A stretch of 64,000 nt of DNA from Hoyosella sp. YIM 151337. GTDB lineage: Bacteria > Actinomycetota > Actinomycetes > Mycobacteriales > Mycobacteriaceae. The position numbers and the translations under genes are program-made. Location: positions 124,001 through 188,000 of the forward strand of contig NZ_JAPEIQ010000022.1 of the NCBI RefSeq assembly GCF_026041215.1, read 5' to 3'. Below the pieces are notes generated by a model that worked only from the letters and a program-made list of their open reading frames with translations, searched no databases and had not been told where the DNA came from. How positions within the stretch are numbered: position 1 is the first letter of the stretch; each line of letters starts with the position of its first letter. Below are positions 29,983 through 42,613 of the stretch, piece by piece.

Positions 29983-31539
29983 TTAGTTGTTCTTGCCCTG
30001 CTTCGGCAGGTTCAGCTGCGACAAGTCGATCCCCTCAAGGCCGGGAGGCAGCTGATCGAGCCCCTTCGGCATGCCCGCGAGGTCGGGGAAACCGGCGGGC
30101 ATTCCGCCACGCACCTTGGGCGGTGTCGGACCACGGCCGCGTCCCTTGCCCTTCTTGCCCTTCTTGGTGCGACGGCGCTGCGAGCCCGGCAAGCCCATGC
30201 GTCCCGCCATCGCGGACATCATCTTCCGGGCTTCGAAGAATCGGTCGACGAGCTGGTTGACGTCTGACACTTTGACGCCCGAACCGTTGGCGATGCGCAG
30301 ACGCCGTGACGCGTTGATGATCTTCGGATTGTCACGTTCCGCTGGCGTCATGCCCCGGATGATCGCCTGGATGCGGTCGAGCTGCTTCTCGTCGACCTGC
30401 TCGAGAGCATCCTTCATCTGACCGGCGCCCGGCAGCATACCCATGAGGTTGGCGAGCGGACCCATCTTGCGGATGGCCATCAGCTGATCAAGAAAGTCTT
30501 CAAGGGTGAGTTCACCCGAACCGATCTTCTGTGCAGTTGCCTCCGCCTGCTGGGCATCGAAAACCTGCTCAGCCTGCTCGATGAGGGTCAGCAGATCGCC
30601 CATCCCGAGAATCCGGCTGGCCATCCGGTCAGGATGGAAGACATCGAAGTCTTCGAGCTTTTCGCCGTTTGAGGCGAACATGATCGGGCGGCCAGTCACC
30701 TGCCGAACGCTCAGCGCGGCACCGCCGCGCGCGTCGCCGTCGAGCTTGGTAAGCACAACGCCGGTGAAGCCGACACCTTCAGCGAACGCATTCGCGGTAC
30801 TCACGGCATCCTGGCCGACCATCGCGTCGAGGACGAAGAGCGTCTCGTCCGGTACGACCGCGTCCCGGATGTTCGCTGCCTGTCGCATCAGCTCTTCGTC
30901 GATGCCGAGGCGGCCCGCGGTATCGACGATCACGACGTCGTATTGCTTTGCGCGTGCTTCGCTCACACCGTCACGCGCCACATTGACCGGGTCAGAGGCG
31001 GTGATACCAAGCAGATTCGCGCCGCCACCGATCGACGTGCCCGGGTGCGGCGCGAAGACCGGCACGCCAGCTTTCTCGCCGACGATCTGCAGCTGCGTCA
31101 CCGCACCAGGGCGCTGCAAGTCACACGCTACGAGCAGCGGTGTGTGGCCCTGCCCTTTCAGGTACTTCGCGAGTTTTCCCGCCAGCGTGGTCTTACCCGA
31201 GCCCTGCAAACCCGCGAGCATGATCACGGTCGGGGGTGTCTTAGCAAACGTAAGCCGCCGCGTCTCGCCGCCGAGAATCCCGACAAGCTCCTCATTAACA
31301 ATCTTGATGACCTGCTGTGCCGGATTGAGGGCCGCGTGGACCTCGGCACCCTTCGCCCGCGTCTTTATCTGCTTGATAAACTCGCGAACCACCGGCAGCG
31401 CGACGTCGGCTTCGAGCAGCGCGAGCCGGATTTCCCGGCACGTGACGTCGATGTCCGCATCAGTCAGCCGACCCTTTCCGCGCAGGCCTTTCAGCGCGCT
31501 GTTCAGTCTGTCAGAAAGGGAATCGAACACCGAGTGCAC
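29983..31539 (-). CDS. ffh: Signal recognition particle GTPase Ffh
   Basis: Targets ribosomes making membrane proteins to FtsY. N domain, then G1 LQGSGKTTLAGKLA, G3 DTAGRLGIDEELM and G4 TKLDGDARGG; methionine-rich M domain with the 4.5S RNA-binding region SRRLRIANGSGV. 518 residues. The C-terminal 60 residues are basic then Gly/Leu/Pro-rich, an actinobacterial feature. Partner ftsY is at 37602-39077. Confidence 0.97.
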   Translation of the reverse strand: MHSVFDSLSDRLNSALKGLRGKGRLTDADIDVTCREIRLALLEADVALPVVREFIKQIKTRAKGAEVHAALNPAQQVIKIVNEELVGILGGETRRLTFAKTPPTVIMLAGLQGSGKTTLAGKLAKYLKGQGHTPLLVACDLQRPGAVTQLQIVGEKAGVPVFAPHPGTSIGGGANLLGITASDPVNVARDGVSEARAKQYDVVIVDTAGRLGIDEELMRQAANIRDAVVPDETLFVLDAMVGQDAVSTANAFAEGVGFTGVVLTKLDGDARGGAALSVRQVTGRPIMFASNGEKLEDFDVFHPDRMASRILGMGDLLTLIEQAEQVFDAQQAEATAQKIGSGELTLEDFLDQLMAIRKMGPLANLMGMLPGAGQMKDALEQVDEKQLDRIQAIIRGMTPAERDNPKIINASRRLRIANGSGVKVSDVNQLVDRFFEARKMMSAMAGRMGLPGSQRRRTKKGKKGKGRGRGPTPPKVRGGMPAGFPDLAGMPKGLDQLPPGLEGIDLSQLNLPKQGKNN

Positions 31540-31618
31540 TCCTTCAACGCGGTTCTCGCCGAACGTCTGTCAGCGATGCTGTGCCATCAGCATGCCAACG
31601 ACCTGTACCAGGGTAGCG

Positions 31619-31659
31619 GCAGTTCCGGCCCGGCCCGCAACGCGCCAGGCCGGAACTGC
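31619..31659 (-). terminator. Perfect 12-bp stem after glnD
   Basis: GCAGTTCCGGCC and GGCCGGAACTGC are separated by 17 bases, immediately after the glnD stop codon and 80 bases before ffh. No T-tract. Likely ends the glnB-glnD transcript. Confidence 0.65.
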
Positions 31660-31669
31660 ACACTTCGGG

Positions 31670-34689
<3,020 letters not shown>

Positions 34690-34717
34690 CCATAGTTCGA
34701 TTCCACCAGATAGTCAA

Positions 34718-35968
34718 TCAGACGAGGTCGTATGCCGTTTCAGCGTGTTCGGCCTCATCAATGCCACCGTGCTCTTCCTCCGTGGTGACACGCCAGCCGA
34801 ATGGCTTCAGGATGAGCGCGATGATGACCGTAACCACTGCGGTGAACACTACTGCCACAAGCGCGATGAGGGTCTGAACGACGAGCTGTCCGATGCCACC
34901 GCCGTAGAGGAAGCCGGTTTCCGTCGCGAGCGCACCGATCGCGACCGTGCCCCAGAGACCAGCGACGAGGTGCACACCCACAACATCGAGTGAGTCGTCG
35001 TAACCGAGCTTGAACTTGAGGCCCACAGCCCACGCGGAGAGCGCACCGGCGATAGCGCCGAGCGCGATTGCACCGACCGGGCTAATCGAGCCCGCTGCGG
35101 GGGTCACAGCGACGAGACCAGCGACGATACCGGAGGCCGCACCGAGGCTGGTGGCTTTGCCGTCGCGGATACGTTCAACCACGAGCCAGCCCAGGATCGC
35201 GGCAGCGGTTGCCGTGCTTGTGTTCACCCAGGCGAGACCTGTGAGGCCATCGGCAGAATACGCGGAGCCTGCGTTGAAGCCGAACCAGCCGAACCACAGC
35301 AGCGCGGCACCGAGCATGACGAACGGGAGGTTATGCGGCCGGAACGCTGTCTTGCCGAAGCCCTGCCGCTTGCCAATAATCAGTGCAAGAACAAGCGCGG
35401 CAACACCGGCGTTGATGTGTACAACTGTGCCACCAGCGAAGTCGATGGGGGCAATACCGTCGAACATCTCGGCAAACGGGCCATCGTCGCCGAGGAGACC
35501 GCCACCCCACACCATGTGCGCCATGGGGTAGAAGGCAAACGTTGCCCACAGGATGGAGAACGCTACCCAGGTACCGAACTTTACGCGTTCTGCGAGTGCA
35601 CCGCTGATGAGCGCGACGGTGATGATCGCGAAGGTTGCCTGGAAGCCGACGTCAACGATGATCGGCAGACCATCGGCGACCAGGAACTCGCCGTTCCCGT
35701 CGTAAATCGCGTTTTGGAGGCCGAACTGCTCGAACGGGTTACCGAAGATGCCGCCGATGCTCTGGTCCGCATACGACATCGACCAGCCCCACAGCACGTA
35801 AGTCACGCCGATGACGCCCATCGCGCTGAACGACATCATCATCATGTTCAGCACTGACTTCTGCCGTGACATGCCACCGTAGAACAACGCGAGGCCAGGT
35901 GTCATCAGCAAGACAAGAGACGCGGACATCAGCATCCACGCCGTCAAGCCGTAATTAACCTCTTCCAC
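34718..35968 (-). CDS. amt: Ammonium transporter
   Basis: 416-residue Amt/Rh channel with 11 expected helices. Seen: TPGLALFYGGM near the N-terminus, FAGGTVVHINAGVAALVLAL (first pore His), GFNAGSAYSADG and VHLVAGLWGTVAIG (second pore His). The C-terminal tail that contacts PII is present (about 390-416). First gene of amt-glnB-glnD. Expected to be GlnR/AmtR controlled, but I could not identify an operator in the 155 bases upstream. Confidence 0.96.
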   Translation of the reverse strand: MEEVNYGLTAWMLMSASLVLLMTPGLALFYGGMSRQKSVLNMMMMSFSAMGVIGVTYVLWGWSMSYADQSIGGIFGNPFEQFGLQNAIYDGNGEFLVADGLPIIVDVGFQATFAIITVALISGALAERVKFGTWVAFSILWATFAFYPMAHMVWGGGLLGDDGPFAEMFDGIAPIDFAGGTVVHINAGVAALVLALIIGKRQGFGKTAFRPHNLPFVMLGAALLWFGWFGFNAGSAYSADGLTGLAWVNTSTATAAAILGWLVVERIRDGKATSLGAASGIVAGLVAVTPAAGSISPVGAIALGAIAGALSAWAVGLKFKLGYDDSLDVVGVHLVAGLWGTVAIGALATETGFLYGGGIGQLVVQTLIALVAVVFTAVVTVIIALILKPFGWRVTTEEEHGGIDEAEHAETAYDLV

Positions 35969-36123
35969 TTAAATCCTCCTCCCGGCGCGCGCCGGTCCGC
36001 TCGCCGCTTTGAGGAAAGACTGCTAATCGGATGTTTCAGTGGTGACGCTCCAGTGTTTCGACAGCGTGAACGAAAGCCCGAAATGTGTTACTTCGACATT
36101 GCACCTGTGGGTATTCGTCCGGA

Positions 36124-37458
36124 TTAATGGGCATCGTCAACACTCACATCACTCAGAATTGTGTGATTCGCGTCAATCGTCAGATCTCCCGCCGGGTTCT
36201 CAGCGGCTCCATTTTCCGCGTCGTCCGCCGCGGCACCGGACGTGGGCTCCCCGGGCAGGTTGTCCGGAACGGCCTCAGGAACACCCTCAGGATCCGGTGT
36301 GAATACCGGCGAACCGATCCCGAGCCACGCGGGGACGCTGCGACTTTCACCGTCTGGGCTGATTCCCGGGCTGCACACGGCCTCCGCAAGCTCTGGGCAC
36401 GCGCCCGCAGGCGCGACACCGTCGGCAACGCCCTGTCCAGCCCAATGAACACCGCTGCCACGGTGGACAACGAGCGCCGATGACCCACCGCTGTCGAGCT
36501 GGACAGCCATCGTGGCGCCGAGTCCCCGGAACAGATCACCGAGTTCCGCTTGCGTTAGCCCGGACTCGGCGTCCATATTCGAGCCCGCCTGCACGAGGTA
36601 CAGCCGATCGTACTTCGGGCTGTAACCGATCGCGCTGCGGCCGGTGCGTGCGTCGTCGGGGATGTCCACATCCCCTGACGGGTGCAGAAGCGACAGACCA
36701 GCGAACGCGACGAAGGCCCGGCCTTGCTCTTCAAGCTCGTCAAGACGCTGTTCCGCAGCGGGGTTCTCGAACGGCCGGGGAGCCACCAGCATGTCGATCG
36801 TGCTCTCGCCCGTACCATCCCCGCTGATGATGAAGGTAGCCAGGCGACCCCAGCCGTTTTCTAGCTCGCCCGTGAGCCCCATAGGCCCTTGATAGAAACG
36901 GCCTGTCCCGTCCGAACGCACGCCCTCGCTGAGCCGTTCCCGTCCCGGATCACCGTAGTTGTCGTAATACACCCCGAACGGCGTGCTGCAGTTGGTGTCA
37001 CGCCAGCCGTACCCGCCGAGTTGTGGCCGGACATCAAAGAAATTGGTATTGATGAGAATCGCCGGGCGCTCCAGCGCTTCCCACGCCTCGCGTGCGCTGA
37101 ACAGCGCCGACTGTTGCGGTGTGCCGTCTGCCGTGCGCGCATTGGGATTGTCAGCGCAGCGCGCGGCGCCGCCGTGTGCGTCGAGGAGCAGTCGTCCCGT
37201 GATCGACTGTGAGGCGTTCGGTATCACCACGATCCGAACGTCACGCTGCGTCGAGTACCACTCGAGGCTGACGGATTGCATTGGCGCGGGGTAGTCCGTG
37301 CCCGCCTGATATGCGACGACGTGTCCCCCGGCCGCGTCGAGAGCTTCGGCGAACAACGCGCGCGCGTCAGGTGGTGCCGCGAGCCCAAGCGCGGGGCTCA
37401 TCGCCGCACACGACGCTACTGCGAGGCATACCAGAAAACGACGAAACCGGATGCGCAT
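36124..37458 (-). CDS. Secreted phosphodiester glycosidase (NAGPA/DUF2233 domain)
   Basis: 444 residues with an N-terminal signal peptide (MRIRFRRFLVCLAVASCAAM, cleavage near LGLAAPP). The catalytic domain shows PAILINTNFFDVR, ARTGRSAIGYSPKYDRLYLV and MAVQLDSGGSSALVV, hallmarks of the exopolysaccharide phosphodiester-N-acetylglucosaminidase family. An acidic, Pro-rich C-terminal 70 residues follow. In mycobacteria related proteins act on the cell envelope; the target here is unknown. It lies between amt and ftsY, where mycobacteria have no such gene, so it is probably an insertion relative to them. Confidence 0.82.
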   Translation of the reverse strand: MRIRFRRFLVCLAVASCAAMSPALGLAAPPDARALFAEALDAAGGHVVAYQAGTDYPAPMQSVSLEWYSTQRDVRIVVIPNASQSITGRLLLDAHGGAARCADNPNARTADGTPQQSALFSAREAWEALERPAILINTNFFDVRPQLGGYGWRDTNCSTPFGVYYDNYGDPGRERLSEGVRSDGTGRFYQGPMGLTGELENGWGRLATFIISGDGTGESTIDMLVAPRPFENPAAEQRLDELEEQGRAFVAFAGLSLLHPSGDVDIPDDARTGRSAIGYSPKYDRLYLVQAGSNMDAESGLTQAELGDLFRGLGATMAVQLDSGGSSALVVHRGSGVHWAGQGVADGVAPAGACPELAEAVCSPGISPDGESRSVPAWLGIGSPVFTPDPEGVPEAVPDNLPGEPTSGAAADDAENGAAENPAGDLTIDANHTILSDVSVDDAH

Positions 37459-37601
37459 GGCCAGCCTCCTGGTGGGGCGAGTCGAGGTTCCTGACGGTGC
37501 CTCTTATCGCACCAGGTGCCGCCGCGTGTGCCATTGCACGACGCCGCACGCATCCGGTTCGTCCTCTTATTGTGATCGGTCCTTCATCTAAAACGCTGCG
37601 C

Positions 37602-39077
37602 TCACAGCAAGGCGTCGACAAACGCGCCAGGCTCGAAAGGTGCCAAATGGTCCGCGCCTTCGCCCAGCCCGACGAGTTTCACCGGAACTCCGAGTTCGTG
37701 CTGCACCTGGAACACGATGCCGCCCTTCGCGGTGCCATCAAGTTTCGTCAGCACGACGCCGGTGATGTCGACCACTTCTGCGAACACGCGCGCTTGCGCT
37801 AGTCCGTTCTGGCCGATCGTCGCGTCGAGGACAAGCAGCACCTCGTCCACTGGTGCCTTCTTTTCCACAACTCGCTTCACTTTGCCCAACTCATCCATCA
37901 GGCCGGTTTTGGTGTGGAGGCGGCCAGCGGTGTCGATCAAGACGCAATCGACCCCTGTCTCGATGCCCCGGCTGACGGCGTCGAACGCAACCGAGGCTGG
38001 GTCGGCCCCTTCACGGCCGCGAACCACTTCGGCGCCCACGCGCTCTGCCCACGTCTGCAGCTGATCCGCCGCCGCGGCACGGAAGGTGTCTGCAGCACCG
38101 AGCAGTACGCGGCGGCCATCAGCGACGAGCACGCGGGCAAGCTTGCCGGTGGTGGTCGTCTTGCCTGTGCCGTTGACACCAACGACTAGTGCGACCGAGG
38201 GCCGGTCGCCGTGCGGGAGCACCCGGATCGAGCGATCCAGGTCTGGACGCAGCGCCGCGACGAGGACGTCTTTGAGGACCCCACGCGCCTGCTCTTCGTT
38301 ACGGACGGTGCGGCTCGCCATCTCTTCGCGCAAGCGATCCACGATCGCGGTGGTGGTCGCGGCGCCCAAATCAGCGATCAGCAGCGTGTCTTCGACTTCT
38401 TCCCACGAATCTTCGTCGAGGTCGCCTCCGCCGAGCAGGCCGAGCAGGCTCTTGCCGACGGCGTTCTGTGATCGCGAAAGCCGTCCGCGCAGCCGGTTGA
38501 GACGTCCCTCGGTGGGTGCGATTTCCTCGATCTCGGGCACGGCTTCTACGGGTGCGGGTGCTTCGGCGGTCGCGGCTGTTTCGGGGGGGACCGTTTCCGG
38601 CTCGCGCTCGACAGGCACTTCGGGAGCTACCGGTTCGGCTTCGGCCTCAGCAGGCGCTTCGGGAGCTACCGGTTCGGCTTCTTCTACCACCGACGGTTCG
38701 GCGGTGACACGCGGTGTCGGCGCTTCCGGAATGGGAACGTCACGTATCGGACGTTTCGGCGCATCTCGAGGAATCGCCGCATCGTCACCGACGTGCGGCT
38801 GACCTTCAGTATCGGTTCGTTCGATAGTGGGCGGCGTGGTGTCACGCGGCGGTTCTGCCGGGGTCTCAGGTGGCGGCTTCAGCGCGGTCGATCCGGAGGG
38901 CCCTTGCGCGAAGCTGAACCCTCCTGCCGCCTGATAACCGCCGGATTTGTCCTTCTCGACCTCCGGCGGCTTCGTCAGCGTGATCTGCCGGCGCCGGTAC
39001 AGAATGGCACCAGCAACCAGCGCGATGAGAATAAGGGCGGCTACTACCGCGACGACAATCCAGAGTTCGGTGGTCAC
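37602..39077 (-). CDS. ftsY: SRP receptor FtsY
   Basis: Membrane-associated SRP receptor GTPase. Start GTG at 39077 gives 491 residues: membrane helix (about 5-25) and RRRQ, then an acidic Pro/Glu/Ala-rich A domain (about 40-185), NG domain with GVNGTGKTTTTGKLA (G1), DTAGRLHTKTGLMDELGK (G3) and TKLDGTAKGG (G4). The frame extends 63 codons upstream, but that part is out-of-family. Mycobacteria have smc just upstream; here a divergent gene is found. Confidence 0.95.
   Translation of the reverse strand: MTTELWIVVAVVAALILIALVAGAILYRRRQITLTKPPEVEKDKSGGYQAAGGFSFAQGPSGSTALKPPPETPAEPPRDTTPPTIERTDTEGQPHVGDDAAIPRDAPKRPIRDVPIPEAPTPRVTAEPSVVEEAEPVAPEAPAEAEAEPVAPEVPVEREPETVPPETAATAEAPAPVEAVPEIEEIAPTEGRLNRLRGRLSRSQNAVGKSLLGLLGGGDLDEDSWEEVEDTLLIADLGAATTTAIVDRLREEMASRTVRNEEQARGVLKDVLVAALRPDLDRSIRVLPHGDRPSVALVVGVNGTGKTTTTGKLARVLVADGRRVLLGAADTFRAAAADQLQTWAERVGAEVVRGREGADPASVAFDAVSRGIETGVDCVLIDTAGRLHTKTGLMDELGKVKRVVEKKAPVDEVLLVLDATIGQNGLAQARVFAEVVDITGVVLTKLDGTAKGGIVFQVQHELGVPVKLVGLGEGADHLAPFEPGAFVDALL
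38618..38681 (-). repeat. 25-bp direct repeat inside the FtsY acidic domain
   Basis: The same 25-base unit occurs at 38618-38642 and 38657-38681, encoding the repeated peptide EAEPVAPE. It is a recent tandem-type duplication in a low-complexity linker and could vary in copy number between strains. Confidence 0.85.
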
Positions 39078-39281
39078 CCGGGAGAGTATTCCAAACCTGC
39101 GGCAGGTCTGTCGCATGCGTTGCAAACCCACCGCAAGGCCGGTGTCCCCTCCGCAAACTCCCCTTGGCCCGGGACATCCGACTCTGTTGGCCGGGACACG
39201 CCCACACATAAGTTTCTCGCCAGCGCCTGAGCCGGAGTCTTGGCCCAGTCCACCTAACCGACACACAACGCAGGAGCGACC

Positions 39282-40004
39282 GTGACGACTATTCGGGAAT
39301 TCAGTTCCCCTTACGCCCCCGATGCCACCACAATTTCAGCGCGGCCCAGCGGTCGTGGCTGGCAGTTCGCCGGGCTCGCAGCAGGCGTGGCGGGTACCGT
39401 CAGCATCGGCACCAGCATGAAAATTGATGCCGTGTACGCCGCCGATGACACGAGAGACGTCGCTGCCCAGCTTCACAGCCAGATCCCGGCCCTGCTTACC
39501 TTTCATACCGCGACGGTTATAGCGGCTGTCTCGATCATCGTGTTCGCGGCTGGCCTGTCTCAGCGGCTCCGCAGCCGCGGGTTGACCGACAGCATTCTGC
39601 CGCAAGTTTCTGCGTACGGGCTCATACTTGTCGCTACCGCGCTGCTGCTGGGCAGCGGACTCAACACGGAGTTCATTTTTGGCGCTTTGGCATCGGCCGA
39701 TCCGGGTGCGGGCCAGCTAGTCCCGGAGGCTGGTGTCTTTTACGCGCATTGGATCGCCACAATTCCGTGGCTGTGGCTCGGCGCTGGCGTGAGCGCGATT
39801 ACACTAGCCATCGCTGCGCTGAAACATGGCGCAGCTCCTCGCTGGATCGGGTGGGCCAGCGCGCTGCTGGGCGGTGTCACGCTGTTGTTCGGCCTATCGC
39901 CGTTGCAGTACATGGCCGGATTCACTGGCCCGGTGTGGCTTGTGCTCGCCGCGCTCGGACTCTGGCTCAGTAGCGGCACGCGCACGAGTGCAAGACCCTC
40001 GTGA
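39282..40004 (+). CDS. Five-helix membrane protein, DUF4386-like
   Basis: 240 residues starting at GTG 39282 behind CAGGAGCG. Five or six hydrophobic helices: about 28-45, 70-92, 108-130, 150-180 and 190-232. No catalytic motif. The arrangement is reminiscent of small DUF4386-type actinobacterial proteins, but I am not sure. It is 23 bases upstream of the sensor kinase on the same strand, so it may be the first gene of that operon and a partner in sensing. Confidence 0.7.
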   Translation: MTTIREFSSPYAPDATTISARPSGRGWQFAGLAAGVAGTVSIGTSMKIDAVYAADDTRDVAAQLHSQIPALLTFHTATVIAAVSIIVFAAGLSQRLRSRGLTDSILPQVSAYGLILVATALLLGSGLNTEFIFGALASADPGAGQLVPEAGVFYAHWIATIPWLWLGAGVSAITLAIAALKHGAAPRWIGWASALLGGVTLLFGLSPLQYMAGFTGPVWLVLAALGLWLSSGTRTSARPS

Positions 40005-40027
40005 CTCTCTTAACCCAGGAGTTGTGA

Positions 40028-41977
40028 ATGGCCGGTGACGCGGCGCGGAGACGCTGGGCGGCAGGGGTTGGACTCGCGGCCTGGGGGCTGTCAGCCGTCG
40101 CTGTCGTCACCTTGCTCGCGGCCCGACCAGCCGTGACGCAAGACCTCTGGTTCTTCCTGGTGGACATTACTGTCGCGTGTGTCTACGGAACGGTGAGCGC
40201 GGTCATACTCCAGCGCAAAACGCACCCAGTACCCGTCATCCTCGCACTCACCGCACTTGGCGGCGGCCTCGCCGCCCTGGGGTTCGCCTATGGCTCGCTG
40301 GGCGAACGGACTGGACCGCTGCCGTCTTACGACGCGGTCGTCATGCTGAGCTCGACGGCCTGGGTTCCCGGCACGCTGGCGCTCTTCCTCGTGGTGCCGT
40401 GGCTCGTGCGAAACTCGCCTCTGACGTCAGCTGCGCTCGCTGGTGCAGGCATTGGCGGCACAGTCGCTGTTGTTTTCACAGTTGTGTCGGTTTTCGATCT
40501 GCCGATGCGGATGACGGCACTCGCAGCAAGCGCTGTCGCCTTCGGAGCGCTGACCACGGCCGACGTGATCCGCCGCTGGATGCGCGGGCCGATCGCCGAG
40601 CGCGCAGGCCTCGGCTGGCTGGCCATCGGAACCGCGACCATGACAGGTTCATTCGTACCACTCGCCTTGCCAGCGGGTGCTGAGCTGCCAATCTGGGTGA
40701 TCCCGGCACTGCATCTCACCGCCCAGGCGTTCTACCCGGCGGCAATACTCGTCTCGGTGTTGCGGCAGCGCATGTGGGGCCTCAATCTCGCGATCAGTCG
40801 GGGGACGGTGGCTGCCGTGCTCACCTTTTTTCTGGTGTTTGTCTACGTGGCCGTCACCGTAGTTGTTACGAGGTTTGTGCCTGGTGAGGGGTACGCACAA
40901 ATACTCGCGGCAGCTGTAGTAGCGGTCGCGGTCCAGCCGTCACGCCTCTGGGTGCAGCGCCGGGTGCACCGGCTAGTGTATGGCTACTCCGGCGAGCCTG
41001 GGCTGGCGGCGCGAGCCATCGGGCGCGGGCTCTCGCTAGGTGACGGACACATTGACACGCTCAGGGGGCTGGTCGCGACGCTTGCTTCAGCGCTGCGGCT
41101 TCGCTTCGTGGAGGTCTCCGCACACGGCCTCCCAACGGTGAGTTTCGGAGTGCGCAGCGAACTGAATTCGCTCACTCTCGAGCTCAGCCATGCCGGGAGC
41201 ACCATCGGACAGATACAGGTCGCGCCACCCCCAGGTGAGTCGCTCGACACCCGATCGCGTGCGCTGCTCGACGAGTTGTCGGCCGTAGTTGCCGCAGCGG
41301 TGGCACTGGCTCGCGCGCAGCGGGAACTCAGCCAGTCGCGCAATCGGCTGACAGCAGCCCGGCTCCACGAGCGCCGCGTCATCCGCCGGGAGATCCATGA
41401 TGGGCTTGGGCCTTCACTCGCGGGTATACGATTGGCTCTGCACGCGCTCCGGTCCCACATCAGCAACAACCCGGAGGCCGCCGCAGAACTCGCGAACTCA
41501 CTCGTCCAGGAGGTTGATCGCCTCGCGGAGGATGCTCGCACGTTGTCGAGAAGTCTGCTGCCGCCGATCCTGGAGGACCTTGGACTCGCCGCTGCGCTCG
41601 ATGATCTTGCCGAGCGCCAGCAGCAACCGGGACTCACGATCGCTGTCGTTGTCGACGGCGTACTTGCGGGTGACCAGCTTCCGGACGCCACTGCGAGCGC
41701 TATTTACGGGATTTGCGCGGAGGCGCTGCACAATGTGTCGCGGCATAGCGGTGCTGATCGGTGTGAAATCGCAGTGACCTTCGACGACAGACCAGGCAGC
41801 CACGTGCTCGTCACCGTGACCGATAACGGTGCCGGGATTGCAGGCGACCAGCCGCGCGGAGTCGGGCTCCGCACAATGCGCGAGCGTGCGGAAGAACAGG
41901 GCGGCATGCTGGTCATAGAATCGGCTGAACCCGGCACGCGGGTGACCGCCCGCTTACCGATCGGAGTGTTCGCATGA
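40028..41977 (+). CDS. NarL-type membrane sensor histidine kinase
   Basis: 649 residues. The N-terminal 300 residues form about nine membrane helices with no recognised extracellular sensor. A linker resembling a GAF region (about 310-420) follows, then the HisKA_3 dimerisation helix with phosphoacceptor His in RREIHDGLGPSLAG (about residue 457) and the HATPase_c domain (EALHNVSRHSGA; TDNGAGI; GVGLRTMRERAEEQGG). The stop codon overlaps the response regulator start (ATGA). The signal is unknown; membrane stress or ion status is a guess from the neighbouring antiporter operon. Confidence 0.9.
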   Translation: MAGDAARRRWAAGVGLAAWGLSAVAVVTLLAARPAVTQDLWFFLVDITVACVYGTVSAVILQRKTHPVPVILALTALGGGLAALGFAYGSLGERTGPLPSYDAVVMLSSTAWVPGTLALFLVVPWLVRNSPLTSAALAGAGIGGTVAVVFTVVSVFDLPMRMTALAASAVAFGALTTADVIRRWMRGPIAERAGLGWLAIGTATMTGSFVPLALPAGAELPIWVIPALHLTAQAFYPAAILVSVLRQRMWGLNLAISRGTVAAVLTFFLVFVYVAVTVVVTRFVPGEGYAQILAAAVVAVAVQPSRLWVQRRVHRLVYGYSGEPGLAARAIGRGLSLGDGHIDTLRGLVATLASALRLRFVEVSAHGLPTVSFGVRSELNSLTLELSHAGSTIGQIQVAPPPGESLDTRSRALLDELSAVVAAAVALARAQRELSQSRNRLTAARLHERRVIRREIHDGLGPSLAGIRLALHALRSHISNNPEAAAELANSLVQEVDRLAEDARTLSRSLLPPILEDLGLAAALDDLAERQQQPGLTIAVVVDGVLAGDQLPDATASAIYGICAEALHNVSRHSGADRCEIAVTFDDRPGSHVLVTVTDNGAGIAGDQPRGVGLRTMRERAEEQGGMLVIESAEPGTRVTARLPIGVFA

Positions 41978-42603
41978 TCCGGATTGTCGTTGTGGATGAC
42001 CACCCGGTCTTCCGTCTCGGCATGACGGCACTGTTGCGGACCATGGACGACATCGACGTCGTCGGTGAAGCTGACAGCCCCGAGTCCGCCACAATTATCG
42101 ACGGCACTGTCGACGTGGTGCTCATGGACCTGCATCTCGGTTCCGCGTCCGGTATCGCGCTCACACGCGATTTGACTACGCGTTATCCGAACCTGCGCGT
42201 GCTCGTGATCACGATGCTTGAGGACGAGGATTCCATCGTCGCGGCGGTTCGCGCCGGTGCGCGCGGCTACGTGCTCAAAGGGGCAAGCCCCGCCGAAATC
42301 GAGCGTGCGATCCGGACAGTCGCTAACGGCGACTTGATCCTTAGCGCACGGGTCGCGGCTCGAGCTCTCTCGACGCTGAGCCGGGCACCATCTGTGCCCG
42401 CGGTTTTCCCTGACCTGACCGACCGCGAGCGCGAGGTGCTCGACCTTGTCGCAAGAGGACTCGACAACACCAGCATCTCGCGCCGGCTTGGGCTGAGTCC
42501 CAAAACGGTCCGCAACAACGTCTCCACTGTGCTCGCGAAACTGCGGTTGCCGGACCGCTCAGCTGCGATCGTTCATGCACGCGAATACGGGCTGGGACGA
42601 TAA
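41974..42603 (+). CDS. LuxR/NarL-family response regulator
   Basis: 209 residues. Receiver domain with acidic pocket DD (8-9), phosphoacceptor Asp52 and the conserved Lys in YVLKGASP. The C-terminal LuxR helix-turn-helix reads LTDREREVLDLVARGLDNTSISRRL, then PKTVRNNVSTVLAKL. Coupled to the sensor kinase by ATGA. Ends 10 bases from the end of the convergent mnhE. Confidence 0.93.
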   Translation: MIRIVVVDDHPVFRLGMTALLRTMDDIDVVGEADSPESATIIDGTVDVVLMDLHLGSASGIALTRDLTTRYPNLRVLVITMLEDEDSIVAAVRAGARGYVLKGASPAEIERAIRTVANGDLILSARVAARALSTLSRAPSVPAVFPDLTDREREVLDLVARGLDNTSISRRLGLSPKTVRNNVSTVLAKLRLPDRSAAIVHAREYGLGR

Positions 42604-42613
42604 CGAGCCCTGG

